NCBI GenBank assembly: GCA_009773635.1
Contig: WSYC01000001.1
Location: forward strand, 123,979-187,978
Direction: 5' to 3'
DNA: 64,000 nucleotides
DNA from: Beijerinckiaceae bacterium
Lineage (GTDB): Bacteria > Pseudomonadota > Alphaproteobacteria > Rhizobiales > Beijerinckiaceae
Part shown: one piece after another, positions 41,815 to 52,052 of the stretch
How positions within the stretch are numbered: position 1 is the stretch's first letter
Layout of the letters: the number at the start of each line of letters is the position of its first letter
The notes under the pieces: generated by a model
Databases searched by the model: none
The model's input: only the letters and a program-made list of their open reading frames with translations
What the model was told of the DNA's origin: nothing
Translations under genes and position numbers: made by a program

Positions 41815-43878
41815 CTATGCCACGACATCCCGGACGAAGGTGCGGATCGAGCCATCGATCGATTTCGCATCCTCGGCGATACGGCGCGCCGTCAGCACGA
41901 ATTCGGCCGAGGCATCATGCGCGCTGGCCATGGAGAGCCGGAGTTGGTCCACCGCCCCGGCCAGTTCCATCAGCGCACCGGCTGAGCTGCCGAGAGTTTC
42001 GGAAATTTCGCGCGTCGCCGCATCCTGTTCTTCCACGGCAACCGATATCTCCCGCGTTTCCCGCAGGGCGTTGCCGAGCACGTCTTTCACTTCGCCGATT
42101 TCCTCGCTCGCTCCTTCGGCGATGCGGTTGAGGCGGCCAAGCTCGCGGGCAATGATCTCTGTCGCCTCGGCCGCCTTGACAGACAGGGCGTTGACGTCTT
42201 GCGCGATCGGCGAGAAGCTCCGACCCGCCTCGCCGACGGAAACGGCCTCCATCGCGGCGCGCAGCCCCATATGACCGAGATCGGCAACGAAGCCCTGAAG
42301 GGCGGCAATCGCATCCTGCACCTCGTGCGTGACATCACTGACTTCCCCGAGTTTGGCCTCGGCGGCACGGGCATGGGCTTCGCTCTGATGAACGACCGTG
42401 CCCGTGGCGCGCACGCGGTCACCGATGGCGCGCATGGTGCGGGAGAGTTCGCTGGTGGTCCGGCTGGCGAGGGTGGTCCGGCTGGCCGTGGCAACCGAGG
42501 TGTTGCGGATCGTTTCGGCCTGAAGATCAGCCTGCCGGGCGGCCTCGTCCAGCGCCTCGTTCGACAACGCCAGAGCATGCACCGTGCCGGAGATATTCTT
42601 CATGACAACCGCCATGCCGTCCTCGAACCGGGCGACGGCACCATCCAGCACGAAGCGGCGCTGGTTGATCGCATCGATCCGGACCATTTCCTGGCGCATG
42701 CGATCCCGTTCGGCCAGGCTGAGCTGCATCGCGGAAATGGCCCGTGCGATCTTGCCGATCTCGTCCAGCCTCGCGGTATGTTTGACCTCGACGCGCCATT
42801 CACCCCGCGCGACCATGTCGATCGACTGCGTGATTTCCGACAACGGCCGCGTCAGCCTGCGGACGAGGAAGATCAGGAGCAGCATGATCACGAGGACCGA
42901 AATGCCGCCGATGAGCGTCAGTGTTTTCTTCGTCCGGGCAAACTGCTCGCGCCCGATCGACATGATTTCCCCGCTGAGCCGCTCGATGTCAGCGTCGTCA
43001 TGCATCACGCAGAGGGCCAACGCCCGGAAGGAGCTCTTGCACCGCGCGGAGGCATTCAGTTCGGGAACGGCCAGCAGCCCATCGACTGCCTCCGTTGCGA
43101 AGACGAGGTTATCAATATCCGTGCCGGCCACCGAAATGGGTCGCCCCTCGAGCAGCAAGGCAATCTTCGATTTGGTGATCCCGGCAAATTCCGTCAGCGA
43201 CGGCTCCCGCCGCTGCATGACGCGAAAGGCAACGATCAGCGCAATCGGTTCGCCGAAATCATCAAAGACCGGCGCGGCAAACACACCGCCATACTGGTCC
43301 TGCATCGGCGCGAGCAGGATAGCGGCGTGGGATGCATCAAGCGGCCCGATGCTGCGGAAAACCTTTGGCTGTGCCGGGCTGCTGTCGTGCAGAAAGTTGC
43401 CCAGCGTCTCGTAAAGATCGTGCATCTTCAGCGCTTCATTGGCCATAACCAGTTCAGCGCCGGTTCTGTCGGAACCCACCACACGCAGCTGGGTATCGAG
43501 GACGATGGCACCGGAAAACCCGGATTTCACCAGTCTCTGGCCAACATCCGCGGAGATCATGACATCGTTGAAATGCTGGACGGCACCGACTGTCGAGCGG
43601 AGCGCAGCAACGCCGAGCAGGACACGCTCAAGATACTGGAAATGGGTCGAAAGCCGGTATTCCGCCAGCTCGATTTCAGCGTCGATCTGCTCTGCGGTTT
43701 TCGCCCGGGCCAGCGCCCTGACGGTCGAACCTTGCGCATCGACCTGATAGTCCATCTCGTTGTAGGCGACCCCGAGCAGCAGGGCGATGCCAAGACCCGC
43801 CGCCGTCGTGACGTAAAGCACCCAGCGCAACGCCAGCGACTGGCTGAAAAGATCGCGCAGCTTTCCGGCGGGTTTCAT
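41815..43878 (-). CDS. Methyl-accepting chemotaxis-like sensor protein
   Basis: 687 residues: TM1 about 20-37, a ~280-residue periplasmic sensor region resembling a double-Cache fold, TM2 about 319-339, HAMP 340-393, then an MCP-type coiled coil. The hairpin tip that contacts CheA/CheW, normally close to QTNLLALNAAIEAARAGE, here reads ADLGHMGLRAAMEAVSVGE (about 532-550), so several contact residues are lost. It may be a degenerate chemoreceptor or feed another output. The ATG overlaps the stop of the PstS-like gene (ATGA), so the pair probably forms one sensory unit. No che genes are nearby. Confidence 0.85.
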   Translation of the reverse strand: MKPAGKLRDLFSQSLALRWVLYVTTAAGLGIALLLGVAYNEMDYQVDAQGSTVRALARAKTAEQIDAEIELAEYRLSTHFQYLERVLLGVAALRSTVGAVQHFNDVMISADVGQRLVKSGFSGAIVLDTQLRVVGSDRTGAELVMANEALKMHDLYETLGNFLHDSSPAQPKVFRSIGPLDASHAAILLAPMQDQYGGVFAAPVFDDFGEPIALIVAFRVMQRREPSLTEFAGITKSKIALLLEGRPISVAGTDIDNLVFATEAVDGLLAVPELNASARCKSSFRALALCVMHDDADIERLSGEIMSIGREQFARTKKTLTLIGGISVLVIMLLLIFLVRRLTRPLSEITQSIDMVARGEWRVEVKHTARLDEIGKIARAISAMQLSLAERDRMRQEMVRIDAINQRRFVLDGAVARFEDGMAVVMKNISGTVHALALSNEALDEAARQADLQAETIRNTSVATASRTTLASRTTSELSRTMRAIGDRVRATGTVVHQSEAHARAAEAKLGEVSDVTHEVQDAIAALQGFVADLGHMGLRAAMEAVSVGEAGRSFSPIAQDVNALSVKAAEATEIIARELGRLNRIAEGASEEIGEVKDVLGNALRETREISVAVEEQDAATREISETLGSSAGALMELAGAVDQLRLSMASAHDASAEFVLTARRIAEDAKSIDGSIRTFVRDVVA

Positions 43879-44681
43879 GGCACGTGGGGCCTTGCCCCCA
43901 GATCCAGAATAAGGCGTCGCGCCGCCTCGCTCCTGAAGAACGCCAGGAACGCCGAGAGTTCGCTGTCGAGCTTGCCCGGCTTGAAGATGAGTGCCAGCGT
44001 CACATTCGCCGGATAGGTCTTGTCGGTCGGCATCACGCCATTCAGGGCGACAACACCCAATCGTTTTGCAAGCACGGATGAATAAGACGCAAACCCGATC
44101 GCGCCCTCGTTATCGCGGATAGAATCGATCGCTTCCTGGGTTGTCAGCGCGAACTTCGAGCGTTCGGTAAACTTGATGTCCCTGAATTCCGGGATCGACG
44201 CCCGGAAAACCGCAACGCTGGAATCGGCTTCTTCCCGGCGCACAACCCTGATCCGCAAATTCGGGCCACCAACATCCTTCCAAGACGTGATTTCACCCGA
44301 AAATATCGCGCGGAGCTGCACACCCGTCAAAGACCGAACGGGAATGCCGGGGTGGACGAAAAACGCCGAGGGAACGGTGAAAATCGGGCGATAGTCGATC
44401 CCGCTTGACGCTTCGCCCGGCGTCAGGGGCCGGGCCACCCGGCCCAGACTCTCCCGTTCGCCTCCGACAGCCGCAATCGCGCCGCCCGACCCGATGCTGG
44501 GCGGCACCGTGATGAGCGTCGCCGGATTGGCCGCCGTATAGGCCGCACCAATTTCCTTCAGCAGATCAAGACCATCGCCCGTGCCGACGATGGTGATCTC
44601 GCGCGCATGAAGGCCTTGTGCAGCGCTCATCAGGAAGAGGCTGGCAGCGAAAACGTGAAGATACAACCTAGACGTGCGCAT
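43875..44681 (-). CDS. PstS-like periplasmic substrate-binding protein
   Basis: 268 residues from MRTSRLYLHVF, with a signal peptide ending near GLHA. The mature part shows phosphate-binding-protein features: VGTGDGLDLLKEIGAAYTAA, SIGSGGAIAAV and the very characteristic AIFSGEITSWKDVGGPNLRI. No pst permease genes are nearby; instead the gene overlaps the sensor gene downstream, suggesting a ligand-binding partner for it. A start at 44711 is possible but would lengthen the signal peptide. The ligand could be phosphate or another oxyanion. Confidence 0.85.
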   Translation of the reverse strand: MRTSRLYLHVFAASLFLMSAAQGLHAREITIVGTGDGLDLLKEIGAAYTAANPATLITVPPSIGSGGAIAAVGGERESLGRVARPLTPGEASSGIDYRPIFTVPSAFFVHPGIPVRSLTGVQLRAIFSGEITSWKDVGGPNLRIRVVRREEADSSVAVFRASIPEFRDIKFTERSKFALTTQEAIDSIRDNEGAIGFASYSSVLAKRLGVVALNGVMPTDKTYPANVTLALIFKPGKLDSELSAFLAFFRSEAARRLILDLGARPHVP

Positions 44682-44810
44682 GGAATGCTTATCGCCTGTC
44701 AGTGTTAACAAACAATAACCTAACCCGAAGTCGTTAAACTCTCATTGCCTGAGGGCCTATAAACCAAGATAAGGTGATGATTGCGCTGACAAGATGGGTT
44801 TTCCGAATTT

Positions 44811-47800
44811 CTATTCGGCTGGCAAGCCCGCCGAGCCGGTACTCTGCCCGCCTTCGCCCGTGGACCTTTGCCCCTTCTTTCCTGCAAACCTTTCCTGCAG
44901 CTCCGTGATTTTCTCGCCGATGGTCGAGCGGGGCTCGGTGTATCTGCCCACCAGCAGGAAGATTGACGGCACGAGAAACAGCGTCATGAAGGTCGAAAGC
45001 CCGGCCCCGCCGATGATCACCCAGCCGATGGAGGCACGGGCCTCGGCCCCCGCCCCGGTCGAGAGCGCCAGCGGCACCGCGCCGGAAATCGTGGCGATCG
45101 AGGTCATCAGAATGGGCCTCAGCCGCATTTCGGAGGCTTCCAGAACGGCGTCGTAGAGCCCCGCCCCCTGCTCCCTGAGCTGGTTGGTGAACTCCACGAT
45201 CAGGATGCCGTTCTTGGTCATGATGCCCACGAGCAGGATCATCCCGATCTGGCTGTAGACATTCAGCGTCTGGCTGGTGATGAGCAGGATCGCGAGTGCC
45301 CCGGTGAGCGCCAGCGGCACCGTGATCATGATGACCGCCGGCGAAATCCAGCTCTCGAACTGTGCCGCCAGCACCAGGAACACCACCAGCAGCGCGAAGC
45401 CGAAGGTCATGTAGAGCGAACTCGACGCCCGCTTGTATTCCTTCGATTGTCCGCCGTAATTGACGCGTGCCTCGGGCGGCAGAACCTCTCTGGCGATGGC
45501 ATCGAGCGCATCGAGCCCCTGCCCCAGCGTCACGCCCGGCGCGAGCGAGCCGGAAATCGTAATCGAACGCAACCGGTCGTTCCGGTTGAGCCGTTGCGGC
45601 CCGGCGAGTTCGTTGAGCACGACGAGGTTCGACAGCGGCACAAGCTCACCCGATGTGGTGCGGACGAAGACGTTCTTGAGGTCATCCGGCCGGATGCGAT
45701 CCTCCTGCCGCGCCTGCATGATCACGGAATATTCGATGCCGCGATCGACGAAGGTCGAGACCTCGCGCTCCCCGAACATCAATTCCAGGCTCCGCCCGAT
45801 GGTCTCGACGGAAACACCGAGATCGGCGGCCCGCGCGCGGTCGATCTTCACCCGCAGATCCGGCTGGCGCTCGGTGAAATCGCTGTCGAGGTTGCGGAAC
45901 AGCCCGGTGGCGTTGGCCTTTTCCAGCACGAGGTCGCGCCAGCCGGCAATGGTCGGGAAATCCGGCCCGCCAAGGATGAACTCCAGCGGCTGCCGGAACC
46001 CGCGCTGGCCGAGAGATGGCGGATTGATCGGAAAGACGCGCGCGCCGGCGATCCCCTGCACCTTGCCGAGCAGCGCCTGTTGCAGCACGCGTTGCGTCTC
46101 CTTGCGTTGACCCCAGGGCGCAAGGCGGACAATGACGAAGGCTGAATTGACCGGTGCCGGGCGTTGCAGGCCGGGGGCGACGATGGTCAGGGTCGAGGAG
46201 ATGACACCGCTGTCGATATAGGGTTGCAGGAGCGCCTCGACCTCCTTCGTCCGGTCGCGCGTGTAGGCGAGCGAGGCCGCTTCCGGCGCGGTGATCGGGA
46301 TGATGATGGTGCCACGGTCCTCGATCGGGGCGAACTCCTTCGGCACGAGATAGAACAGCTGCACGGCTGCGAAGGAAACACCCGCGCCGATCGCGATCAC
46401 GATCAACGGTGCGTTGAGCGAGCGGCGCAGGATGCGCTTGTAGACCCGGTTCATGCCGGCAAAGAACGGTTCGGAAATCCGGTGGAACAACCCGTGATGC
46501 GCGGAAAGCAGCTTCGAGCACAGCATCGGCGTCAGCGTGCGTGCCACGACGCCGGAAAAGAAAATCGCGGTCGCGAGCGTGATGCCGAATTCACGGAACA
46601 GCCGTCCCGTCTGCCCGTCCATGAAGGCGATCGGTACAAAAACCGACATCAGCGTGATCGTCGTCGCAATCACCGCGAAGGCGATCTCGCGCGCCCCGAT
46701 GAACGAGGCCAGAAGCGGCGGCTCGCCTTCCTCGATCCGGCGATGGATGTTCTCAACCTCGACGATGGCGTCATCGACGACGATGCCGATCGCCAGCACA
46801 ACCGCGAGCAAGGTCAACACGTTGATCGAGAAGCCGAAAATCCACAGCACCGCGAAGGTCGGGATGATAGAGACCGGGATCGCGATGCCCGCCACCAGCG
46901 TCGAGCGCCACGAGCGCAGGAACACGAGAATGACGAGGATGACGAGGCCGATGCCCTCGACGAGGGTTTTCAGCACGCCATCGATCGACGCCCGGATGAA
47001 ATTGGCCTCGTTGTAGAGAATTTCTGCATTCGTTCCTTGCGGGAATGCCGGCCTGAGCAGCGCCAGCTCCTTGGCCACCCCCTCCGCCACCGAGAGCGTA
47101 TTCGCGGTCGATTGCCGGATGATGCCGAGGCCGATTGCGGTTTTGCCGCTGGCAAAAAACTCGAAGCGCTCGTCCTCCGCGCCGACCCCGACCTGCGCAA
47201 CCTCGCCCAACCGGACCTGATAGCCGTTGCGCGTGGCGATGACGATATCGGCGAATTCGGCGCGGGTGGAGAGTTTGGAATCGGTCTTGACCGTCAGTTC
47301 GCGCTGGCTGGAAGTGAGCCGCCCACCCGGCAGATCGACGTTCTGCCGTTTGATCGCCGCCTCGACCTCCTGCACGGTTACGCCGCGCGCGGCCAGCGCC
47401 GTGCGGTCGACCGCGATGCGCATGGCAAAGCGCCGCTCGCCACCGATGTTGACGCTGGCAACACCGGGCACCGTCGCCAGCCGATCCACCACCGAGCGGC
47501 GGAGAAAATCGGTCAGTTCCATCGCGTCGAGGTTCTCGGAGGTCACGCCGATCCAGAGGATAGCCTGCGCGTTGGAATCGATGCGCTGGATGATCGGTGC
47601 ATCCACCCCCGCCGGCAGGCGCGAAAGCACGCGCCCGACCCTGTCGCGCACGTCCGCTGCCGCGGCATCCGGATCGCGGTTGACATTGAACTCGATCGAG
47701 ATCGACGAACGGTCGTTCTGGCTGAAGGACGAGATGTTGGTGATGCCCTCGATGCCGGCCACCGCGCGCTCCAGCACCTCCGTGACGCGGCTCTCGATCA

Positions 47801-47978
47801 CCTCGTTCGAAGCGCCTTTGTAGGCCGTGGACACCGAAACCACCGGCGGGTCGATCTGCGGGTATTCGCGCACGGGCAAGCCGAGCAGCCCCGCGATGCC
47901 CGCCACGCACAGCAGCAGGCTGATCACGCTGGCAAACACCGGCCGCTGGATCGAGACATCAGAAAGCTGCATCGCCAT
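44811..47978 (-). CDS. RND efflux pump inner membrane subunit (AcrB/MexB family)
   Basis: 1055 residues with two copies of the RND layout: a first membrane helix (ASVISLLLCVAGIAGLLGL), a large periplasmic loop, then a helix bundle, repeated. The proton-relay pair of aspartates is in AIGIVVDDAIVEVENIHRR, typical of the HAE1 hydrophobe/multidrug subfamily rather than of heavy-metal pumps. The C-terminus is Gly/Ser-rich. It works with the adaptor encoded upstream and an outer membrane channel that is not in the window. A second ATG two codons inside could be the real start. Confidence 0.95.
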   Translation of the reverse strand: MAMQLSDVSIQRPVFASVISLLLCVAGIAGLLGLPVREYPQIDPPVVSVSTAYKGASNEVIESRVTEVLERAVAGIEGITNISSFSQNDRSSISIEFNVNRDPDAAAADVRDRVGRVLSRLPAGVDAPIIQRIDSNAQAILWIGVTSENLDAMELTDFLRRSVVDRLATVPGVASVNIGGERRFAMRIAVDRTALAARGVTVQEVEAAIKRQNVDLPGGRLTSSQRELTVKTDSKLSTRAEFADIVIATRNGYQVRLGEVAQVGVGAEDERFEFFASGKTAIGLGIIRQSTANTLSVAEGVAKELALLRPAFPQGTNAEILYNEANFIRASIDGVLKTLVEGIGLVILVILVFLRSWRSTLVAGIAIPVSIIPTFAVLWIFGFSINVLTLLAVVLAIGIVVDDAIVEVENIHRRIEEGEPPLLASFIGAREIAFAVIATTITLMSVFVPIAFMDGQTGRLFREFGITLATAIFFSGVVARTLTPMLCSKLLSAHHGLFHRISEPFFAGMNRVYKRILRRSLNAPLIVIAIGAGVSFAAVQLFYLVPKEFAPIEDRGTIIIPITAPEAASLAYTRDRTKEVEALLQPYIDSGVISSTLTIVAPGLQRPAPVNSAFVIVRLAPWGQRKETQRVLQQALLGKVQGIAGARVFPINPPSLGQRGFRQPLEFILGGPDFPTIAGWRDLVLEKANATGLFRNLDSDFTERQPDLRVKIDRARAADLGVSVETIGRSLELMFGEREVSTFVDRGIEYSVIMQARQEDRIRPDDLKNVFVRTTSGELVPLSNLVVLNELAGPQRLNRNDRLRSITISGSLAPGVTLGQGLDALDAIAREVLPPEARVNYGGQSKEYKRASSSLYMTFGFALLVVFLVLAAQFESWISPAVIMITVPLALTGALAILLITSQTLNVYSQIGMILLVGIMTKNGILIVEFTNQLREQGAGLYDAVLEASEMRLRPILMTSIATISGAVPLALSTGAGAEARASIGWVIIGGAGLSTFMTLFLVPSIFLLVGRYTEPRSTIGEKITELQERFAGKKGQRSTGEGGQSTGSAGLPAE

Positions 47979-48050
47979 TCCCCGTGTAGAAGGACCGTCC
48001 TGGTATTAAAGACCGTCTTGCGAAACGCACGCGCTGGCCCGAAGGCAGCA

Positions 48051-49274
48051 TCACGTCTTTTTGCCGGGAGGTGCCGGCGCTTCGCTGCGCGCGGCCGGCA
48101 TCTCCTTCTTGTCCGGGAAGGCCGGCTTGACCTGCACCGGCATCCCCTGCCGGATGCGCTGGACACCGCGCACGACGATGGTTTCGCCGACCGAAAGCCC
48201 GGTCGTCACCTCGACCTGCCCCTGCTGGCGCTGGCCGATCGTCACCACCCGGCGCTCGATCTTGCCATCCTTGACCAGAAACGCGATCTGCCGTGGCCCC
48301 TCGGCCGTGATCGCTTCTTCGGGCACCATCACCGCCTTGTCGCGGGCCGCGACCTGCAACGAGACATTCATGAACATGCCGGGCTTGAGCGCGAAATCCG
48401 GATTCGGGATCAATGCCGACACCTTGGCCGACCGCGTGACGGGATCGATCCGGGTGTCGATGACGGCGACGCGCCCCTCGAAGGTCTTGCCGGGATAGGA
48501 GAGTGAAAACGCTTTGACCGGCGCATCCACGGTCACTTTGGTGATAAGCGTTTCCGGCACCGAGAAATCGAGCCGCATGCGCGAGACATCATCCAGCGTC
48601 GTCACCGTGACCTTGTTGTCGACAAGCGCGCCAAGTGAAATCTGCCGGAGCCCGACACGGCCATCGAACGGCGCGCGGATCGAGAGATCCTCCAGCCGCG
48701 CGGCGGCGGCGCGCTCGCGCGCCTCGGCAGCAGCAATGTTGGTTTCGATCGTCTTGAGCTGGAGCGAAAGGTCCGCCACCTGCGCCTCGGTGCCCGCACC
48801 GGTCTTGCGCAGCGCGATGGCGCGTTCAAGCTTCTGGCCGGTTTCGTCGCGCTGGGCGCGGGTAGTGGAAATCACGGCCCGCGCGGCTTCCAGATCCGCA
48901 CGGCGCTCGGCGACATCAAGCCGGATCAGCTCGTCACCCGCCTTGACCTCCTGCCCCTCGACGAAGGAAATCTTCTCGACCGTGCCGGAAACCTTCGCCG
49001 TGAGCACGACGGATTCGAAGGCACGCGTATTGCCCACGGCTTCGGCGATCTCGATGATCGCGCCGGTGCCGACGGTCGTGATCTCGACCAGCATCGGCGG
49101 CGGCGCATTGCGCGCAGCAGCCGGTGCTCCTCCGGCAGGCTTGGACGCGGGGGCCAGAAAGCCAAACCCCGGCACCTTCGACACCACAGGTGCGATCGAT
49201 GCCCATTGGCTCCAGCCCAGCCAGGCTCCTCCTCCGAGGATCGCGATGGCCATGACCTGTCGAGACAGCCGCAT
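48051..49274 (-). CDS. RND efflux periplasmic adaptor (HlyD/AcrA family)
   Basis: 407 residues. An N-terminal membrane anchor or uncleaved signal is followed by a lipoyl half-motif (GTVEKISFVEGQEVKAGDEL), an alpha-hairpin coiled coil (LEAARAVISTTRAQRDETGQ), the second lipoyl half (LSIRAPFDGRVGLRQISLGA) and beta-barrel and membrane-proximal domains. All adaptor modules are intact, unlike the adaptor at 60093. It is transcribed before the pump gene with a 72-bp gap. Confidence 0.94.
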   Translation of the reverse strand: MRLSRQVMAIAILGGGAWLGWSQWASIAPVVSKVPGFGFLAPASKPAGGAPAAARNAPPPMLVEITTVGTGAIIEIAEAVGNTRAFESVVLTAKVSGTVEKISFVEGQEVKAGDELIRLDVAERRADLEAARAVISTTRAQRDETGQKLERAIALRKTGAGTEAQVADLSLQLKTIETNIAAAEARERAAAARLEDLSIRAPFDGRVGLRQISLGALVDNKVTVTTLDDVSRMRLDFSVPETLITKVTVDAPVKAFSLSYPGKTFEGRVAVIDTRIDPVTRSAKVSALIPNPDFALKPGMFMNVSLQVAARDKAVMVPEEAITAEGPRQIAFLVKDGKIERRVVTIGQRQQGQVEVTTGLSVGETIVVRGVQRIRQGMPVQVKPAFPDKKEMPAARSEAPAPPGKKT

Positions 49275-49472
49275 GCAGAACTCCCGCAGGCGTGCTTCCG
49301 TGACGCCGTGTCAGGAAGCACCGCCCGATCCATTGATTGTCATGCGGGCAGACTAGGGCGATCCGGCGGGAAAAGAAACAGGTTTGCCAATCGTTTCGTC
49401 TTTGTGGCGATGCAGCAACACCAGATTGCGTCCGTGCGGAGCCCACCCCGAGTGAAGCGGGCTTTTACGCCG

Positions 49473-50630
49473 TCAGATCTGCCCGCGCATCGCGCGTTCG
49501 AAAAGGTTCCGCGCGGCGGCCTCATCGAGCGGAACCGGATTGCCGCCCGCTGTCGGATCATTCGGGGACATCGTCGCCATCAGCGCGATATCCGGGTTCG
49601 AAACGCCGAATTCCGGCAGGGTATGCGGCACACCGAGATCAGCGCGGAGCTTCATCACGAAATCGAGGAAACCGGCATAGCTCGGCGTGAGCCCGAGATA
49701 GGCGGCGACGCGCGCCATCTTCTCCTCGATCACCGGGCGGTTGAATTCCAGCACATAGGGCATGAAGACGGCGTTCGTCATGCCGTGATGCGTGTTGTAG
49801 AGCGAGCCGACAGGGTGGCTGAGCGCGTGGATCGCGCCGAGTGCCTTCTGGAAGGCCGTCGCGCCCATCGCGGCGGCAGACATCATCTGCGCCCGCGCCT
49901 CAAGATCGGTGCCATCCTTCGCGGCGCGTGGCAGGAATTCCTTCACAAGCCGCATGCCTTCGAGCGCGATACCATCCGCCAGCGGGTGATAGAACGGGCC
50001 GCAATAGGCCTCGAGGCAATGCGCGAAGGCATCCATGCCGGTGCCGATGGTGATCAACTTGGGCATGCCGACGGTGAGTTCGGGGTCGCAGATCACGATC
50101 TTCGGCATCATCAAGGGGTGGAAGATCACCTTCTTGGTGTGCGTTGTCTCGTCCGTGATGACGCCGGCACGCCCGACTTCCGAACCGGTGCCGGCGGTGG
50201 TCGGTACGGCGATGATCGGCGCGATGCCCTTGGGGTCGGCGCGCGTCCACCAGTCACCGACATCCTCGAAATCCCACATCGGGCGCGTCTGCCCGGCCAT
50301 GAAGGCGATGACCTTGCCAGCGTCCAACGCCGAACCGCCACCGAAGGCCACAACACCATCATGCTTGCCGGCGCGCAGCACCTTGATGCCGGCATCGACA
50401 TTCGCGGCAACAGGGTTGGGCTTCACATCCGAGAAGATCGCGCACGGCAGTCCCGCCGCATCAAGCTGGGCTTTGGCGGCCGCGACCATTGGCTGAGTGG
50501 CCAGAAACGGGTCTGTCACCAGCAACGGGCGGGTGATGCCGACGGCCTTGACGGCATCAGCAAGCTCGCTGATGCGCCCTGCGCCGAACTTGATGGAAGT
50601 CGGATAGTTCCAGTTGCCGCGAAGCTGCAT
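49473..50630 (-). CDS. Iron-containing alcohol dehydrogenase
   Basis: 385 residues, the family norm. NAD-binding FGGGSALDAGKVIAFMAG and PTTAGTGSEVGRAGVI, and the metal-ligand helices MDAFAHCLEAYCGPFYHPLA and ALSHPVGSLYNTHHG, are all visible. It reversibly oxidises an alcohol to an aldehyde; the substrate is not readable. It follows the aldehyde dehydrogenase gene by 9 bp, so the two likely run in sequence on one substrate. Confidence 0.95.
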   Translation of the reverse strand: MQLRGNWNYPTSIKFGAGRISELADAVKAVGITRPLLVTDPFLATQPMVAAAKAQLDAAGLPCAIFSDVKPNPVAANVDAGIKVLRAGKHDGVVAFGGGSALDAGKVIAFMAGQTRPMWDFEDVGDWWTRADPKGIAPIIAVPTTAGTGSEVGRAGVITDETTHTKKVIFHPLMMPKIVICDPELTVGMPKLITIGTGMDAFAHCLEAYCGPFYHPLADGIALEGMRLVKEFLPRAAKDGTDLEARAQMMSAAAMGATAFQKALGAIHALSHPVGSLYNTHHGMTNAVFMPYVLEFNRPVIEEKMARVAAYLGLTPSYAGFLDFVMKLRADLGVPHTLPEFGVSNPDIALMATMSPNDPTAGGNPVPLDEAAARNLFERAMRGQI

Positions 50631-50639
50631 GATCGTCTC

Positions 50640-52025
50640 TCAGAGTTTCTTCAGATGGAATGATTTTGGCCGTGTGAGCGCCTCATAGCCGAGGCTCGAA
50701 AGGCTCGCGCCGCGCCCGGTATCCTTGACCCCGGTCCAGGCAAGGCCGGGGTCGAGATAATCAGCGCGGTTCATGAAAACGGTTCCGGTTTCAAGGGCAT
50801 CACCGATGCGCTCCGCCGCCGCCTCGTCGCGGGTGAAGAGCGCCGCGGTGAGGCCGTATTTGCTGTCGTTCATCAGGGCGATCGCCTCTTCGTCCGAGGC
50901 GACCTTCATGATGCCGATAACCGGGCCGAAGGTTTCTTCGTTCATCACCAGCATCTCGTGGTTCACGCCGGTGAAAATCTGCGGCGCGAGATAGGGCGTG
51001 CCCGCCTTGCCAGCCACAAAGGAGGCGGGATCAAGCTGCGCTTTGGCACCCTTGGCAAGCGCATCGGCATTGTGGCTGCGCACGGTTTCCGCGAGGCGCA
51101 GCTGCGCCATAGGGCCCAGCGTCGTAGCGTCATCCAGAGGATCACCAAGTACATAGGTTTTCGTCAGCGCCACCGCGCCCTCGACGAATTTCTCATAAAC
51201 ATCCTTGTGGACATAGACGCGCTCGATGCCGCAGCAGCACTGCCCGGAATTGAAGAACGCGGCATCAACAACCGTATCGATCGCCTGCTGAAGATCGGCA
51301 TCCGCCCGGACATAGGCGGGGTCCTTGCCGCCAAGTTCAAGGCCGATGGAGGTGAAGGTGCCCGCCGCCGCGCGCTCGATGGCGCGACCCGCTTCCACCG
51401 AGCCGGTGAAGGCGACGTGATCGATCGCGCCCGAAGCAATCAATCTGGTCGTATCCTCGTGGCCGAGCACCAGCCATCGGAACAGGCCCTGCGGCAGGCC
51501 CGCAGCATCCGCCGCCATCTGGAAGCGCTTGCCGGTGAGGATGGTCTGCGCGGCGTGCTTGAGGATCACGGCATTGCCCGCCATCAGCGCGGGAACAACC
51601 GTGTTGACTGCCGTGAGATACGGGTAGTTCCACGGCGCGACGGTGAGCACGAGGCCGACGGGATCGCGTCGGATATAGCGTGTGAACCCGGCTTTCGCCT
51701 CGGGCCGGACGGGTGCCAGCGCCGCTTCCGCGATGGAAATCATGTGGCGCGCGCGCTCGGCAAAACCGTTGAGTTCGCCCGCCGCATAGCGGATCGGGCG
51801 CCCCATCATCCGGGTGATCTCGGGGCCGATCTCGTCCTTCATCGCGAGCATCGCATCGACAAAACGGGTGAGGAAGACCGCGCGCTCGACCACAGGAACG
51901 TGCTTCCACGCTGCCTGAGCACTGCGGGCGGCCACGACCGCCGCCTCGATCTCGACGGGCGTGGCGGTCTTCAGGCGTGCGACTTCGCTGCCATCAATGG
52001 GGGAAATACAGGTGATTTCAGGCAT
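50640..52025 (-). CDS. NAD(P)-dependent aldehyde dehydrogenase
   Basis: 461 residues. Cofactor-binding VAPWNYPYLTAVNTVVPALM, the general-base Glu in LELGGKDPAYV, the catalytic cysteine in NSGQCCCGIERVYV and the C-terminal EETFGPVIGIMKV are typical. It is grouped with the alcohol dehydrogenase downstream and the broken glutamine synthetase upstream, a set that recalls putrescine or amine catabolism (PuuA/PuuC-like), though the substrate cannot be assigned from sequence. Confidence 0.94.
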   Translation of the reverse strand: MPEITCISPIDGSEVARLKTATPVEIEAAVVAARSAQAAWKHVPVVERAVFLTRFVDAMLAMKDEIGPEITRMMGRPIRYAAGELNGFAERARHMISIAEAALAPVRPEAKAGFTRYIRRDPVGLVLTVAPWNYPYLTAVNTVVPALMAGNAVILKHAAQTILTGKRFQMAADAAGLPQGLFRWLVLGHEDTTRLIASGAIDHVAFTGSVEAGRAIERAAAGTFTSIGLELGGKDPAYVRADADLQQAIDTVVDAAFFNSGQCCCGIERVYVHKDVYEKFVEGAVALTKTYVLGDPLDDATTLGPMAQLRLAETVRSHNADALAKGAKAQLDPASFVAGKAGTPYLAPQIFTGVNHEMLVMNEETFGPVIGIMKVASDEEAIALMNDSKYGLTAALFTRDEAAAERIGDALETGTVFMNRADYLDPGLAWTGVKDTGRGASLSSLGYEALTRPKSFHLKKL

Positions 52026-52052
52026 TCATGCTTCCGTTCGCTTCGCTCAACC

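Noticed and set aside
49440..49467. AGCCC...GGGCTTTT hairpin upstream of the adaptor gene as a terminator
   Set aside because: The T-run is on the + strand side, where no + strand gene precedes it, and the stem is only five firm pairs.
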